Of a DNA stretch of 64,000 bases, positions 1 through 9,011 are shown one piece after another. Position numbers and translations under genes: made by a program. Below the pieces are notes generated by a model, which did no database searches, had not been told where the DNA came from, and was given only the letters and a program-made list of their open reading frames with translations. The DNA comes from Kribbella rubisoli (GTDB lineage: Bacteria > Actinomycetota > Actinomycetes > Propionibacteriales > Kribbellaceae), in the NCBI RefSeq assembly GCF_004217145.1, contig NZ_SHKR01000013.1:682001-746000 (forward strand), in the 5' to 3' direction. How positions within the stretch are numbered: the first letter of the stretch is position 1; each line of letters starts with the position of its first letter.

Positions 1-266
1 GCAAGATCCTGCTCCAGGGCGGTGCGTTCACGCCGATCAACCTCAAGGCGGCGGCCGAGCTGGCGCCGAACGGGAAGGCGCCCGCGCATATCGGGCTGTT
101 CGCCGAGGCCGCGAAGCACCTGACCGCGACCAACCAGACCAAGAACACCATCGGCGCCCGCGAGCTGTACCGGCCCGCGCTGGACACCGCCTACAACTGC
201 GAGAAGCCGGTCGCCGACGTTCTCCAAGGCGTCAAATCACAGGTGGAGAACGCCTTGAAGGGTTGA
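1..266 (+). CDS. Sugar ABC transporter substrate-binding protein, C-terminal fragment
   Basis: An open frame enters from the left edge (first full codon at base 3) and stops with TGA at 264-266. The readable 87 residues contain AAAELAPNGKAPAHIGLFAE and a tail ending SQVENALKG, which resembles the C-terminus of extracellular solute-binding family 1 lipoproteins. The frame overlaps or abuts the following MalF-type permease, as expected for the binding protein of a carbohydrate importer. The N-terminus, signal peptide and ligand site lie outside the window, so the substrate cannot be inferred from this piece. The class assignment rests mainly on gene order. Confidence 0.7.
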   Translation, partial: KILLQGGAFTPINLKAAAELAPNGKAPAHIGLFAEAAKHLTATNQTKNTIGARELYRPALDTAYNCEKPVADVLQGVKSQVENALKG

Positions 267-1207
267 TGTCGATGGCAACCATCACGATCACACGCGACAC
301 CTCAGACACCGTCAACACGGCCGACGTACGCCGGGCCCGCCGCAAACAGAACCTCACCGGCTGGCTGTTCATCAGCCCGATCGTGGTCGGGGTGGTGGCG
401 TTCCAGTTCTTCCCGATCCTGGTCTCGATCGTCGCGTCGCTGACCGACTGGAACGGCATCTCGCCGCCGAAGTTCGTCGGCCTGAAGAACTTCAGCGAGA
501 TGTTCACCGACGACCCGTTGTTCCTGCAGACGTTCAAGAACACGGTCTACTTCACGCTGGCGAGCATCCCGCTGACGATCGGTATCGGCCTGGTCCTGGC
601 CTTGCTGTGCGCTCGTCCGATCCGTGGTGTCGCCTTCTTCCGGACGGCGTACTTCGCGCCGTACGTGACGAATGTGGTGGCGATCGGGTTCGTCTGGTTC
701 TGGTTCTTCCAGCCCGACAACGGCGTGATCAACGGCCTGCTCAGCCAGCTCGGGATCACGGGGCCGCAATGGCTGTCGAGCTCGAGCTGGGCGATGCCGG
801 CCGTGATCATGGTCAGTGTCTGGCAGGGCATCGGCTACCCGATGATCATCCTGCTCGCGGGTCTGCAGGGCCTGCCGAACGAGTTCTTCGAGTCCGCGAA
901 GATCGACGGCGCCGGAGCGTGGCAGCGGCTGCGGTTCATCACGTTGCCGCTGCTGACACCGCACTTCCTGTTCCTGCTGATCACGCAGTTCATCTCGTCG
1001 TTCCAGGTGTTCGGCCTGATCTACGTGATGACCAAGGGCGGGCCCGGCCACGCCACCAGCGTCTACATCTACAACATCTATCAGAACGCGTTCAGCTACG
1101 GGAAGGTCGGCTACGCCTCGGCGATGGCGTGGATCCTGTTCGTGGTGATCGCGGCCGTCACCTTCCTGCAGTGGAAGCTGCAGAAGAGGTGGGTGTTCTA
1201 CTCATGA
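266..1207 (+). CDS. Carbohydrate ABC transporter permease, MalF/UgpA type
   Basis: Inner-membrane channel subunit of a sugar importer. After about 30 mostly polar residues (RRARRKQN) it has a first hydrophobic helix (LFISPIVVGVVAFQFFPILV) and further helices typical of the six-helix MalF core. The cytoplasmic EAA coupling loop, which docks the ATPase, reads FFESAKIDGAGAWQRL followed by FITLPLL near residue 210-230. ATG at 266 overlaps the stop of the binding protein (TGATG); ATG at 272 is an alternative and sits better behind GAAGGG at 257-262. The stop overlaps the next permease gene (ATGA), so the two are translationally coupled. No ATPase gene is present here; many actinomycete sugar importers share the MsiK ATPase encoded elsewhere. 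Confidence 0.9.
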   Translation: MSMATITITRDTSDTVNTADVRRARRKQNLTGWLFISPIVVGVVAFQFFPILVSIVASLTDWNGISPPKFVGLKNFSEMFTDDPLFLQTFKNTVYFTLASIPLTIGIGLVLALLCARPIRGVAFFRTAYFAPYVTNVVAIGFVWFWFFQPDNGVINGLLSQLGITGPQWLSSSSWAMPAVIMVSVWQGIGYPMIILLAGLQGLPNEFFESAKIDGAGAWQRLRFITLPLLTPHFLFLLITQFISSFQVFGLIYVMTKGGPGHATSVYIYNIYQNAFSYGKVGYASAMAWILFVVIAAVTFLQWKLQKRWVFYS

Positions 1208-2019
1208 GAATCGTCGGAAAGACTTCGCAGTACGTCGTAATGACGTTGTTCGCGGTCGCGTTCCTGGCGCCGCTGGTCTGGATGATCAGTGCGTCACTGC
1301 GGCCGGAGGCGAAGGTGCTCAGCTCGCCGCCGAAATTCCTGCCCACGGACACGCAGTGGAGCAACTACGGCGAGGTGTTCGACCTGATCCCGGTGTTCCT
1401 GTGGAACAGCGTCAAGCTCGCAGCCTTCAACGTTGTCGGCATCCTGATCGTCGCCTCGATGGCCGGCTACGCCTTCGCACGACTCAGGTTCGCCGGCCGG
1501 GACATCGCGTTCATGGTGCTGCTCGCCACGTCGATCATCCCGGGCATCGCGTACCTGATCCCGCAGTACATCGTCTTCCAGCACATCGGCTGGGTGGACA
1601 CGCAGTACCCGCTGTGGGTGCCGAAGGTGCTCACGCCGGTGTTCGCGACCTTCCTCATGCGGCAGTCGTTCCTGACCATTCCGAACGAGCTCGAGGACGC
1701 CGGCAAGATCGACGGTGCGTCCACGTTCGGGATCTACTGGCGGATCATGCTGCCGCAGACCAAACCGGCGCTCGCCGCGATCGGGGTCTTCACGTTCCTC
1801 GAATCGTGGAACGACCTGTTCGGTCCGTTGATCTACATCACGTCCGAGAACCTGCAGACCTTGCCGGTGGCACTCGCGCAGTTCCAGGGCGAGTACTTCA
1901 CCAAGATCAGTCTGCTGATGGCAGGCGCGACGATCTCCGTCGTACCGGTCATCGCCGTCTTCCTTTTCGCCCAGCGCTATTTCATCCAAGGCATCACGAT
2001 GACAGGAATGAAGGGGTGA
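1204..2019 (+). CDS. Carbohydrate ABC transporter permease, MalG type
   Basis: Second channel subunit (271 residues) of the same importer. It has an N-terminal helix (YVVMTLFAVAFLAPLVWMIS), a periplasmic stretch and the EAA loop ELEDAGKIDGASTFGIYWRI near residue 160-180, and ends in ITMTGMKG, a C-terminus typical of MalG-like permeases. ATG 1204 overlaps the preceding stop, giving 1:1 coupling with the MalF-type partner. The longer in-frame reading upstream is only an antisense-like extension through the first permease and is rejected. Its stop is followed within a few bases by the first putative hydrolase, so import and intracellular breakdown are probably co-expressed. Confidence 0.9.
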   Translation: MRIVGKTSQYVVMTLFAVAFLAPLVWMISASLRPEAKVLSSPPKFLPTDTQWSNYGEVFDLIPVFLWNSVKLAAFNVVGILIVASMAGYAFARLRFAGRDIAFMVLLATSIIPGIAYLIPQYIVFQHIGWVDTQYPLWVPKVLTPVFATFLMRQSFLTIPNELEDAGKIDGASTFGIYWRIMLPQTKPALAAIGVFTFLESWNDLFGPLIYITSENLQTLPVALAQFQGEYFTKISLLMAGATISVVPVIAVFLFAQRYFIQGITMTGMKG

Positions 2020-2024
2020 GCATC

Positions 2025-3479
2025 GTGCCCGATCGGGTCGTTGCCATGCAGATCGGAGCCATTTCGTTCGTCGACGAAGGCGTCGACCAGACACTCGACA
2101 TCCTGGCCGAGCGCGGCGCGGTCAACGCGCTGTTCCTGGCCACACCGACCTGGACCCGGGGAACCGGCGGCCGGCAGATTCCGGGCCACCCGATCCCCGA
2201 CCACGGCGTCCAGGAGTACGACCTCGGCTGGGTCGGCGGTAACTACGCGACCCCGCATCCGCAGTACTACGGCAACACCGTGCTCGGCGACGTCGGCCGC
2301 GCACCCGAGCACCCCGAGCTGGACCTGCTCGGCGAGGTGATCCCGAAGGCCCGTGAGCGGGGCATCAAGTCGTTCGCGTGGATGGAGGAGAGCGGCGGCG
2401 CGCGCGAACTGCGGACGTACCCGAACTTCGCCAAGGTGCTCGAGGTCGACGCCTGGGGACGCCCGGGACGGCGGCCTTGCTTCAACAACCCGGACTACCG
2501 CAACTGGCACCTCGGGTTCGTCGAGGACTACGTCCAGAGCTACGAGCTCGACGGCCTGGCCTGGTGTTCGGAGCGGCCCGGTCCGCTGAACATGCTGATG
2601 CAGGGCACCGTCGACGTGTCCGAGATCGGCTGCTTCTGTACGCACTGCCGCCGGATCGCCCGCGATCGGGGTATCGATGTCGACCGGGCGATGCGCGGAT
2701 ATCGCGAGCTGGTCGAGTGGAACCAGCGGGTCGGCGCGGGCGAGCGTCCGGTGGACGGCGCGTTCGTGACGTTCTGGCGGATCCTGCTGAACTTCCCCGA
2801 AGTACTGTCCTGGCAGACGTTGTGGACCGAGAGCCAGCGGCAGCTGTACCGCGACATCTACGGCGTCACCAAGGCGATCTCGCCCGACGTGCAGGTCGGC
2901 TGGCACGTCTACCACAACATCTCGTTCAGCCCGTTCTACCGGGCGGACCAGGACTACACGGAGATGGCGAAGTTCTCGGACTTCATCAAGGTCGTCATCT
3001 ACAACAACTGCGCCGGCCCGCGGTTCTTCACCTGGGTGAAGAGCATCTGCGGTGCGCTGTTCGCCGACGCGGAGCCCGAGGACGTGTACCCGCTGATGAT
3101 GAAGCTGCTGCAACTCGACGAGGGTTCGTACGAGAAGCTGCCGCAGACGGGCTTCACCGCGGACTACGTACGCCGGGAGACCGAGCGGGCCGTTGCCGGT
3201 GTCGGCGGGCAGAGCGCGATCTACCCGGGGATCGACATCGACATCCCGGTCGGCGTCGCGAAGCAGCGCGGGCTGGAGAAGCCGCGTGACGTCGGCACGA
3301 AGATCAACTGGGACGACAACGAGGGTGAGCTGACCGCCTGCACGCGCGAGTCCGTGCGGGACGCGACGCTGGCCGCGTTCGAAGGCGGTGCGGAAGGCGT
3401 CGTGCTCAGTCGTAAGTACTCCGAGATGCTGCTGGAGAACCTGTCCGGTGCCGGCGATGCGGTCCGGAGTCTGAAGTGA
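2025..3479 (+). CDS. Putative TIM-barrel glycoside hydrolase (GHL6/GH42-like)
   Basis: A 484-residue cytosolic protein without a signal peptide. The N-terminal part (MQIGAISFVDEGVDQTLDIL, then ALFLATPTWTRG) alternates predicted strand and helix as in a (beta/alpha)8 barrel. FAWMEESGG, LAWCSERPGP and a CFCTHCRRIA cysteine cluster recall the hypothetical glycosyl hydrolase families related to GH42. Candidate acids are the Glu pair in WMEES and the Glu of CSERPGP; I cannot assign the catalytic pair. GTG 2025 is chosen because AAGGGG at 2011-2016 gives an 8-base spacer; GTG 2016 and ATG 2046 are alternatives. The gene shares an operon with the sugar importer and overlaps the next hydrolase, which carries a similar Cys cluster. 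The substrate is unknown. Confidence 0.65.
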   Translation: MPDRVVAMQIGAISFVDEGVDQTLDILAERGAVNALFLATPTWTRGTGGRQIPGHPIPDHGVQEYDLGWVGGNYATPHPQYYGNTVLGDVGRAPEHPELDLLGEVIPKARERGIKSFAWMEESGGARELRTYPNFAKVLEVDAWGRPGRRPCFNNPDYRNWHLGFVEDYVQSYELDGLAWCSERPGPLNMLMQGTVDVSEIGCFCTHCRRIARDRGIDVDRAMRGYRELVEWNQRVGAGERPVDGAFVTFWRILLNFPEVLSWQTLWTESQRQLYRDIYGVTKAISPDVQVGWHVYHNISFSPFYRADQDYTEMAKFSDFIKVVIYNNCAGPRFFTWVKSICGALFADAEPEDVYPLMMKLLQLDEGSYEKLPQTGFTADYVRRETERAVAGVGGQSAIYPGIDIDIPVGVAKQRGLEKPRDVGTKINWDDNEGELTACTRESVRDATLAAFEGGAEGVVLSRKYSEMLLENLSGAGDAVRSLK

Positions 3480-5497
3480 AGCCTTGGTACCAAAGGACCT
3501 TGAGGTGGGCGCAGACGAATCTCACCGAGAAGGATCCGGCCCGGTACGACGCCGAGTGGTGGCGGGAGCACTGGCGTCGTACCAAGGTGCAAGGGGTGAT
3601 CGTCAACGCCGGCGGGATCGTCGCGTACTACCCGAGCAAGTTCGAGCTGCAGCACCGCGCGGAGTACCTCGGTGATCGCGATCTGTACGGCGAGATCGCC
3701 AAGCTCGCGCAGGAGGACGGGCTGACGGTGCTGGCCCGGATGGACTCGAACCGGGCGCACCAGCCGTTGTACGACGCGCATCCGGACTGGTTCGCGATCG
3801 ATGCCGACGGCAACCCCTATCGTGCCGGGAAGTTGTACGTCGCCTGTGTGACAGGCCCGTATTACAAGGACTTCCTGACCGGGATCCTCGAGGAAATCAT
3901 TGAACGCACTGAACCGGACGGGTTGACCGACAACAGCTGGAGCGGCCTCGGACGGGACTCGATCTGCTACTGCCCGAACTGTCGCGACAGCTTCGGGCAG
4001 GACCTCCCGGCATCGCCGGACTGGGCCGATCCGGTCTACCGGCAGTGGATCCGCTGGAGTTACGACCAGCGGCTGGCGGTGTGGGATCTGAACAACGAGG
4101 TCACGCGGCGCGCTGGTGGTCCGGACTGCTTGTGGATCGGGATGAACGGGGGCGAAGTAGTTGCTCAGAGCAAGAGGCTGCGCGACGACGTCGAGATCTG
4201 CAAGCGGGCGTCGATCTTCATGCTGGACTCGCAGTGGCGGCACGAGGAGTCCGGGTTCCAGGCGAACGCGGATTCCGGCAAGCGTCTGCACGGGCTGCTC
4301 GGTTGGGACACGCTGATCCCGGAGAGTACGGCGATGTACGACGCCGGCGTACCGACGTTCCGGCTCGGGAGCAAGCCTGAGCCCGAGGCGCGGATGTGGG
4401 CGCTCGAGGGGTGGGCCGGCGGGATCCAGCCGTGGTGGCACCACATCGGGTCGGTGCATGACGACCGGCGGCAGTATGCAACGGCGCAGCCGCTCTTCGA
4501 ATGGCACGAGGCCAACGAGGAGTTCCTCGTCGATCGGGAGCCGGTGGCTACGGTCGGGCTGTTGTGGAGTCAGCGCAGTGTCGACTTCCACGGGAAGGAC
4601 GAACCGGAGACGGTGAGTCAGCTGCCCTACCGCGGGTGGGTGGATGCGCTCGTCCGGGCACGCATCCCGTACCTGCCTACGACTGAAGTTGATGACCGCT
4701 TCGAGGTAATCGTCGTGCCGAACGTCGGTGTGCTGACCGACGAGCAGATCGCCCAGCTGCAGGCCTACCGCGGCCGCTTGGTCGTGACCGGGGAATCGGG
4801 GCTCTACGACGAGTGGGGCGATCGCCGGGATGACTGGGCGTTGGGCGACCTGCTGGGAGTCCGGCACGCGGGCAAGCGGCTGGGCGACGGGACGGTGACC
4901 GACTGGGAGAACTACGACAGTCACAGCTACCTGCGGATCGAGGACCGATCGGTTTTCGACGGCGACACCGACGTACTGCCGTTCGGTGGGCAGCTGGAGG
5001 TGGTGGAGGCCGACAAGCCTGCGCTGACCTGGATTCCGCCGTTCCCGATCTATCCGCCGGAGAAATCGTGGATGGAGGAGCCGCAGAGCGACACCCCGGC
5101 TCTGGTCCTCGGCGAGCGTACGGCCTACCTCGCGGCGGACCTCGATCGGCAGTACGCGAAGCATCACCACCCGGATCACGGGAAGGTGCTCGCGAACCTG
5201 GTCCGGCACGACGGCATCCCGCTGCGCGTGGACGGTGCCGGCGTACTCGATTGTCAGCTCTACCAGCAGGGTGACCGGCACATCCTGCACCTGGTCAACC
5301 TTGATCAGGGTGGCGCGTGGCGCGGTCGTCTGGAGGAGTTCACGCCCGCCGGCCCGTTCACGGTGTCGCTCAGAGTGACCGGGTCGAGAGCGCGACTCCT
5401 CGTCTCGGGTGATGAGGTAGAAGTGAAGGAGCAGGACGGCTGGATTACGGTCGAGGTAGACCGGATCACCGATCACGAAGTCGTAGTACTGAGCTAA
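3476..5497 (+). CDS. Putative glycoside hydrolase with beta-galactosidase-type trimerisation region
   Basis: A 673-residue cytosolic protein starting at GTG 3476, which overlaps the upstream stop (GTGA). The N-terminal half looks like a GHL6-type TIM barrel: VQGVIVNAGGIVAYYPSKFE, LTVLARMDSNRAH, a Cys cluster CYCPNCRDSFGQDLP, and TDNSWSGLGRDS. The middle (VATVGLLWSQRSVDFHG, then FEVIVVPNVGVLTDEQIAQL) matches the flavodoxin-like trimerisation domain found after GH42 barrels. The C-terminal part (RHILHLVNLDQGG) is a beta-rich domain. Together with the preceding gene it probably processes an imported oligosaccharide or glycoside. The substrate and catalytic residues are not identifiable by eye. 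The paralogous Cys motifs suggest that the two enzymes share a common fold. Confidence 0.65.
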   Translation: MKPWYQRTLRWAQTNLTEKDPARYDAEWWREHWRRTKVQGVIVNAGGIVAYYPSKFELQHRAEYLGDRDLYGEIAKLAQEDGLTVLARMDSNRAHQPLYDAHPDWFAIDADGNPYRAGKLYVACVTGPYYKDFLTGILEEIIERTEPDGLTDNSWSGLGRDSICYCPNCRDSFGQDLPASPDWADPVYRQWIRWSYDQRLAVWDLNNEVTRRAGGPDCLWIGMNGGEVVAQSKRLRDDVEICKRASIFMLDSQWRHEESGFQANADSGKRLHGLLGWDTLIPESTAMYDAGVPTFRLGSKPEPEARMWALEGWAGGIQPWWHHIGSVHDDRRQYATAQPLFEWHEANEEFLVDREPVATVGLLWSQRSVDFHGKDEPETVSQLPYRGWVDALVRARIPYLPTTEVDDRFEVIVVPNVGVLTDEQIAQLQAYRGRLVVTGESGLYDEWGDRRDDWALGDLLGVRHAGKRLGDGTVTDWENYDSHSYLRIEDRSVFDGDTDVLPFGGQLEVVEADKPALTWIPPFPIYPPEKSWMEEPQSDTPALVLGERTAYLAADLDRQYAKHHHPDHGKVLANLVRHDGIPLRVDGAGVLDCQLYQQGDRHILHLVNLDQGGAWRGRLEEFTPAGPFTVSLRVTGSRARLLVSGDEVEVKEQDGWITVEVDRITDHEVVVLS

Positions 5498-5508
5498 GGG
5501 AGCGACAC

Positions 5509-7074
5509 GTGTCCATCGACGTCACCGGCCCGATGAACGAGCGGTACGACGAGATTCTCACCGAGCGTGCGCTCGGACTCATCGAGACGTTGCACCGCAC
5601 GTACGACGGGCGGCGGAAAGAGCTGCTGGAGCGCCGCGAGCAGCGGGTCGCGGAGATCGCGGCCGGGGCGTCGCTGGGATTCCTGCCGGAGACGAAGGAC
5701 GTCCGGGACGACCCGGAGTGGCGGGTTGCGCCCGCCGCTCCGGGTCTGATCGACCGGCGGGTGGAGATCACCGGCCCGACCGACCGCAAGATGACGATCA
5801 ACGCGCTGAACTCCGGCGCCAAGGTCTGGCTGGCCGACCAGGAGGACGCGAACACGCCCACCTGGGAGAACGTGGTCGGTGGCCAGCTCAACCTGCTCGA
5901 CGCGATCACCCGGCGGATCGACTTCAGCACCGACGCGAAGAGCTACGCGCTGAAGCCGGACGAGGAGCTTGCGACGATCGTCGTACGGCCGCGGGGCTGG
6001 CACCTGCCGGAGAAGCACATCCAGGTCGACGGTGAGCCGGTCAGCGGCTCGCTGGTCGACTTCGCGCTGTACTTCGCCGCGTGCGCGGAGCTGCAGATCG
6101 CCCGCGGGCAAGGACCGTACTTCTACCTGCCGAAGATGGAGTCGCACCTCGAGGCACGGCTCTGGAACGACGTGTTCACGACGGCACAGGACACGATCGG
6201 CATCCCGCGCGGGACGATCCGCGCGACCGTGCTGATCGAGACGTACCCGGCCGCGTTCGAGATGGAAGAGATCCTGTACGAACTGCGGGACCACTCCGCG
6301 GGGTTGAACGCCGGGCGCTGGGACTACATGTTCAGCGTGATCAAGACGCACCGGACCCGCGGCACGGACTTCCAGCTGCCGGACCGCAACAGCGTGACGA
6401 TGACCGTGCCGTTCATGCGCGCGTACACCGAGCTCCTGGTGCGGACGTGCCACAAGCGCGGCGCGCACGCGATCGGCGGGATGGCGGCGTTCATCCCGAG
6501 CAAGGACCCGGCGGTCAACGAGCAGGCGTTCGCGAAGGTCGAGGCCGACAAGACCCGCGAGGCCGGCGACGGCTTCGACGGCTCGTGGGTCGCGCACCCG
6601 GGCATGGTCGAGACCTGCCGGACCGTGTTCGACTCGGTGCTCGGCGACAAGCCGAACCAGGTCGACAAGCTCCGCGAGGACGTTGCCGTGACGGCCGATC
6701 AGCTGCTCGACGTCGCCTCCACGCCGGGTGAGGTCACCGAGGCCGGCCTGCGCAACAACGTCAGCGTCGCCGTGCAGTATCTGGCCGCCTGGCTCGAGGG
6801 CACCGGTGCCGTCGGCATCTTCAACCTGATGGAGGATGCCGCGACCGCCGAGATCTCCCGCTCACAGATCTGGCAGTGGCGCCACAACCAGGTCGTCCTC
6901 GACACCGGCGAGACCGTAACCACGGATCTGGTCGAGCGGATCGCGGACGAGGAGATCGACAAGCTCGGCAACCCCGACCGCTACGACGCCGCCCGCTCGC
7001 TGTTCCTCGAGGTGGCCCTCGCCGACGAGTACACCGACTTCCTGACCCTCCCGGCGTACGAACGCTTCAGCTGA
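5509..7074 (+). CDS. aceB: Malate synthase A
   Basis: Cytosolic enzyme condensing acetyl-CoA with glyoxylate to malate. The 521 residues match the usual length of the A isoform. The malate synthase signature is intact (RDHSAGLNAGRWDYMFSVIK, about residue 262-281). Other conserved blocks are WLADQEDANTPTWEN near the N-terminus, ATVLIETYPAAFEMEEILYE just before the signature, and the C-terminal LMEDAATAEISRSQIWQW. GTG 5509 follows AAGGGAG with a 6-base spacer and lies only 11 bases after the hydrolase stop, so it appears to be the last gene of the sugar-import operon. No isocitrate lyase or glyoxylate-producing enzyme is visible in the window. Its placement suggests that catabolism of the imported compound yields glyoxylate, or that aceB is simply co-regulated. 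Confidence 0.95.
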   Translation: MSIDVTGPMNERYDEILTERALGLIETLHRTYDGRRKELLERREQRVAEIAAGASLGFLPETKDVRDDPEWRVAPAAPGLIDRRVEITGPTDRKMTINALNSGAKVWLADQEDANTPTWENVVGGQLNLLDAITRRIDFSTDAKSYALKPDEELATIVVRPRGWHLPEKHIQVDGEPVSGSLVDFALYFAACAELQIARGQGPYFYLPKMESHLEARLWNDVFTTAQDTIGIPRGTIRATVLIETYPAAFEMEEILYELRDHSAGLNAGRWDYMFSVIKTHRTRGTDFQLPDRNSVTMTVPFMRAYTELLVRTCHKRGAHAIGGMAAFIPSKDPAVNEQAFAKVEADKTREAGDGFDGSWVAHPGMVETCRTVFDSVLGDKPNQVDKLREDVAVTADQLLDVASTPGEVTEAGLRNNVSVAVQYLAAWLEGTGAVGIFNLMEDAATAEISRSQIWQWRHNQVVLDTGETVTTDLVERIADEEIDKLGNPDRYDAARSLFLEVALADEYTDFLTLPAYERFS

Positions 7075-7137
7075 CAAGGAGATCTGCCGCCTGTCGGGAT
7101 CGCTGGTCTCGATCTTTTCGGTAATGGCCGTAAAGCG

Positions 7138-7167
7138 TTGACATCGACGCTGTGACGGCCCTACGGT
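7138..7167 (+). promoter_or_regulatory. Predicted promoter for the Dpp/Opp-type importer operon
   Basis: A consensus -35 box TTGACA (7138-7143) is followed after 18 bases by TACGGT (7162-7167), a reasonable actinobacterial -10. It lies in the 138-base gap between aceB and the binding-protein gene, about 45 bases before the TTG start. No operator palindrome was noticed beside it. Confidence 0.5.
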
Positions 7168-7212
7168 CGCGACCATAAGTCGAGTTCCGGACGCCAGAAA
7201 GGCGGCACTCCC

Positions 7213-9009
7213 TTGCCCAAGCCTGTGTGGTCTAGCTCGGTGCCGCCGGTCGGTCAGACCCGGCGCGACTTCCTGCGACTGTCGGGTCTGACCATCGCCG
7301 CACTCGGCGGCAGCTGGTCGCTGACCGGCTGCGGACTGTTCGGCGACGACAACGACAAGGCCGCCAACGGCCAGTCGACGCTGAAGATCGACTACGTCCC
7401 GGTCGAGGTGCTCGACCCTCAGGTGATCACCAACGGCATGTGGATCCTCAGCCGGGGGATCTCCGAGGGCCTGGTCACCCAGACGGAGAAGGGCGACAAC
7501 GTCCAGCCGGCCGTCGCGTCCGAGTGGAAGGTCTCGGATGACAACCTGACCTACACGTTCACCCTGCGGGACAAGGCTCAGTGGTCCGACGGCAAGCCGG
7601 TCGTCGCCAAGGACTTCGAGCGGACCTACAAGCGGCTGTTCACCCCGGCGGGCGGCTCGGCCGGCGGCACGACGCTCGGCGCCAACAGCTACCAGACCGC
7701 GACCGGGATCAAGGGCGCCCAGGACTTCCTGTCCGGCGTGCTGACCGACTGGTCGAAGGTCGGCGTGAAGGCGAACGGGGACCATGAACTGGTCCTCACG
7801 CTCTCGAACCCTAATCCGGACTTCCTGCTCGCGCTGACGCACCCGGCGATGCTGCCGCTGCCGATGGATCTGGTCGAGGGCAAGCCGAAGGACTGGCAGA
7901 ACCCGCCCAACTACGTGTCCAACGGCCCGTACACGGTCACCGAGTGGGTGGCGAACTCCCGGCTGATCCTGGTGCCGAACGAGAAGTACTGGGACCGCGA
8001 CAACGTCAAGGTGGACCGGATCCAGGTCAACCTGGTCGAGCCCAGCGCGGCGGCGACCGCGACCGTTCCGTACGAGAACGGCGAGACAGACCTGGTCCAG
8101 CTCGCCGGCCCCGACGTACTGCGGTTCCAGAAGGACGCGGACCTGTCGAAGCAGCTCGAGCAGACCGAGAACTACAGCATCCTCTACCTCGCGAAGCTGC
8201 GTAGCCAGCACAAGGCGATGGAGGACGTCCGGGTCCGCAAGGCGCTGTCGCTCGCGCTCGACCGCAAGACGCTGGCCGGTGTGCAGCCCGGTCAGGAGCC
8301 GGGTGTCTCGCTGGTGACGAGTCGGACCGCCGGCTGGGACGAGAGCATCGGGATCAAGGATGACGCTGCCGAGGCGAAGCGGCTGCTCGCCGAGGCCGGC
8401 TACCCGAACGGTCAGGGTCTGCCCCCGGTTCGGCTCCTGGTCGGCGTACCGGACACCACGCTCGCCGACGCGATCGTGGACAGCTGGACCAAGCAGCTCG
8501 GCATCAAGGCGAGCGTCGACCACGTCGAGGCCGGTGTGTACACCGAGCGGCGCTGGCAGGTCCAGAAGGGCAACTACATCGGCTTCTACTACGGCACGTT
8601 CGCCGGGCTGCCGACGTGGCCGACGATGGTCGGGTCGCTGTGGTCGCCGAAGAACGTGCAGGAGATCAGTCTGCCGAGCGATCAGTGGCAGAAGTATCAG
8701 GCGTTGCAGGACAACAAGAACCTGAAGCCGGCCGACAAGACCGCACAGCTCAACGCCGTACTGGCCGAGCACGCGACGGCTCCCGCGCGGGAGATCGGTG
8801 CGCTGGTCGACAAGGCCAACGTCGAGCCGGACGACGCGAAGCGGATGGGCTTGTACAAGCAGGCGGCCAAGCTGCGCGAGGAGCAATACCTGTACCTGCC
8901 GGTGCTTTGGCTGAGTCTCTTCCACGCGGTCAAGCCGAAGGTGCACGGCCTGCAGTTGCGCGCGTACCCGGACTACTTCTACCTCAAGCCGCTGAGCGTA
9001 GGGAGCTGA
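7213..9009 (+). CDS. Dpp/Opp-family ABC transporter substrate-binding lipoprotein
   Basis: A 598-residue family-5 solute-binding protein for peptides, nickel or oligosaccharides. The N-terminus has a twin-arginine motif (TRRDFLRLSG) followed by a hydrophobic stretch and lipobox LTGC, so it is predicted to be exported folded by Tat and lipid-anchored on the outer face of the membrane. SBP_bac_5 features include AVASEWKVSDDNLTYTFTLR, WSDGKPVVAKDFERTYKRL and YVSNGPYTVTEW. TTG 7213 follows AAAGG with a 10-base spacer; GTG 7225 and GTG 7240 are alternatives that keep the Tat motif. It heads a five-gene operon with both permeases and both ATPases. The ligand cannot be read from sequence. Confidence 0.92.
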   Translation: MPKPVWSSSVPPVGQTRRDFLRLSGLTIAALGGSWSLTGCGLFGDDNDKAANGQSTLKIDYVPVEVLDPQVITNGMWILSRGISEGLVTQTEKGDNVQPAVASEWKVSDDNLTYTFTLRDKAQWSDGKPVVAKDFERTYKRLFTPAGGSAGGTTLGANSYQTATGIKGAQDFLSGVLTDWSKVGVKANGDHELVLTLSNPNPDFLLALTHPAMLPLPMDLVEGKPKDWQNPPNYVSNGPYTVTEWVANSRLILVPNEKYWDRDNVKVDRIQVNLVEPSAAATATVPYENGETDLVQLAGPDVLRFQKDADLSKQLEQTENYSILYLAKLRSQHKAMEDVRVRKALSLALDRKTLAGVQPGQEPGVSLVTSRTAGWDESIGIKDDAAEAKRLLAEAGYPNGQGLPPVRLLVGVPDTTLADAIVDSWTKQLGIKASVDHVEAGVYTERRWQVQKGNYIGFYYGTFAGLPTWPTMVGSLWSPKNVQEISLPSDQWQKYQALQDNKNLKPADKTAQLNAVLAEHATAPAREIGALVDKANVEPDDAKRMGLYKQAAKLREEQYLYLPVLWLSLFHAVKPKVHGLQLRAYPDYFYLKPLSVGS

Positions 9010-9011
9010 CC

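Noticed and set aside
607..1203. Long N-terminal extension of the second permease frame
   Set aside because: It runs through the first permease in another frame and gives an Arg/Asp-rich product; the true start is ATG 1204.
3221..5476. 751-codon minus-strand frame opposite the second hydrolase gene
   Set aside because: It is a mirror frame of a high-GC gene; the product is Arg/Val/Pro-rich with no domain, while the plus strand encodes a recognisable enzyme.
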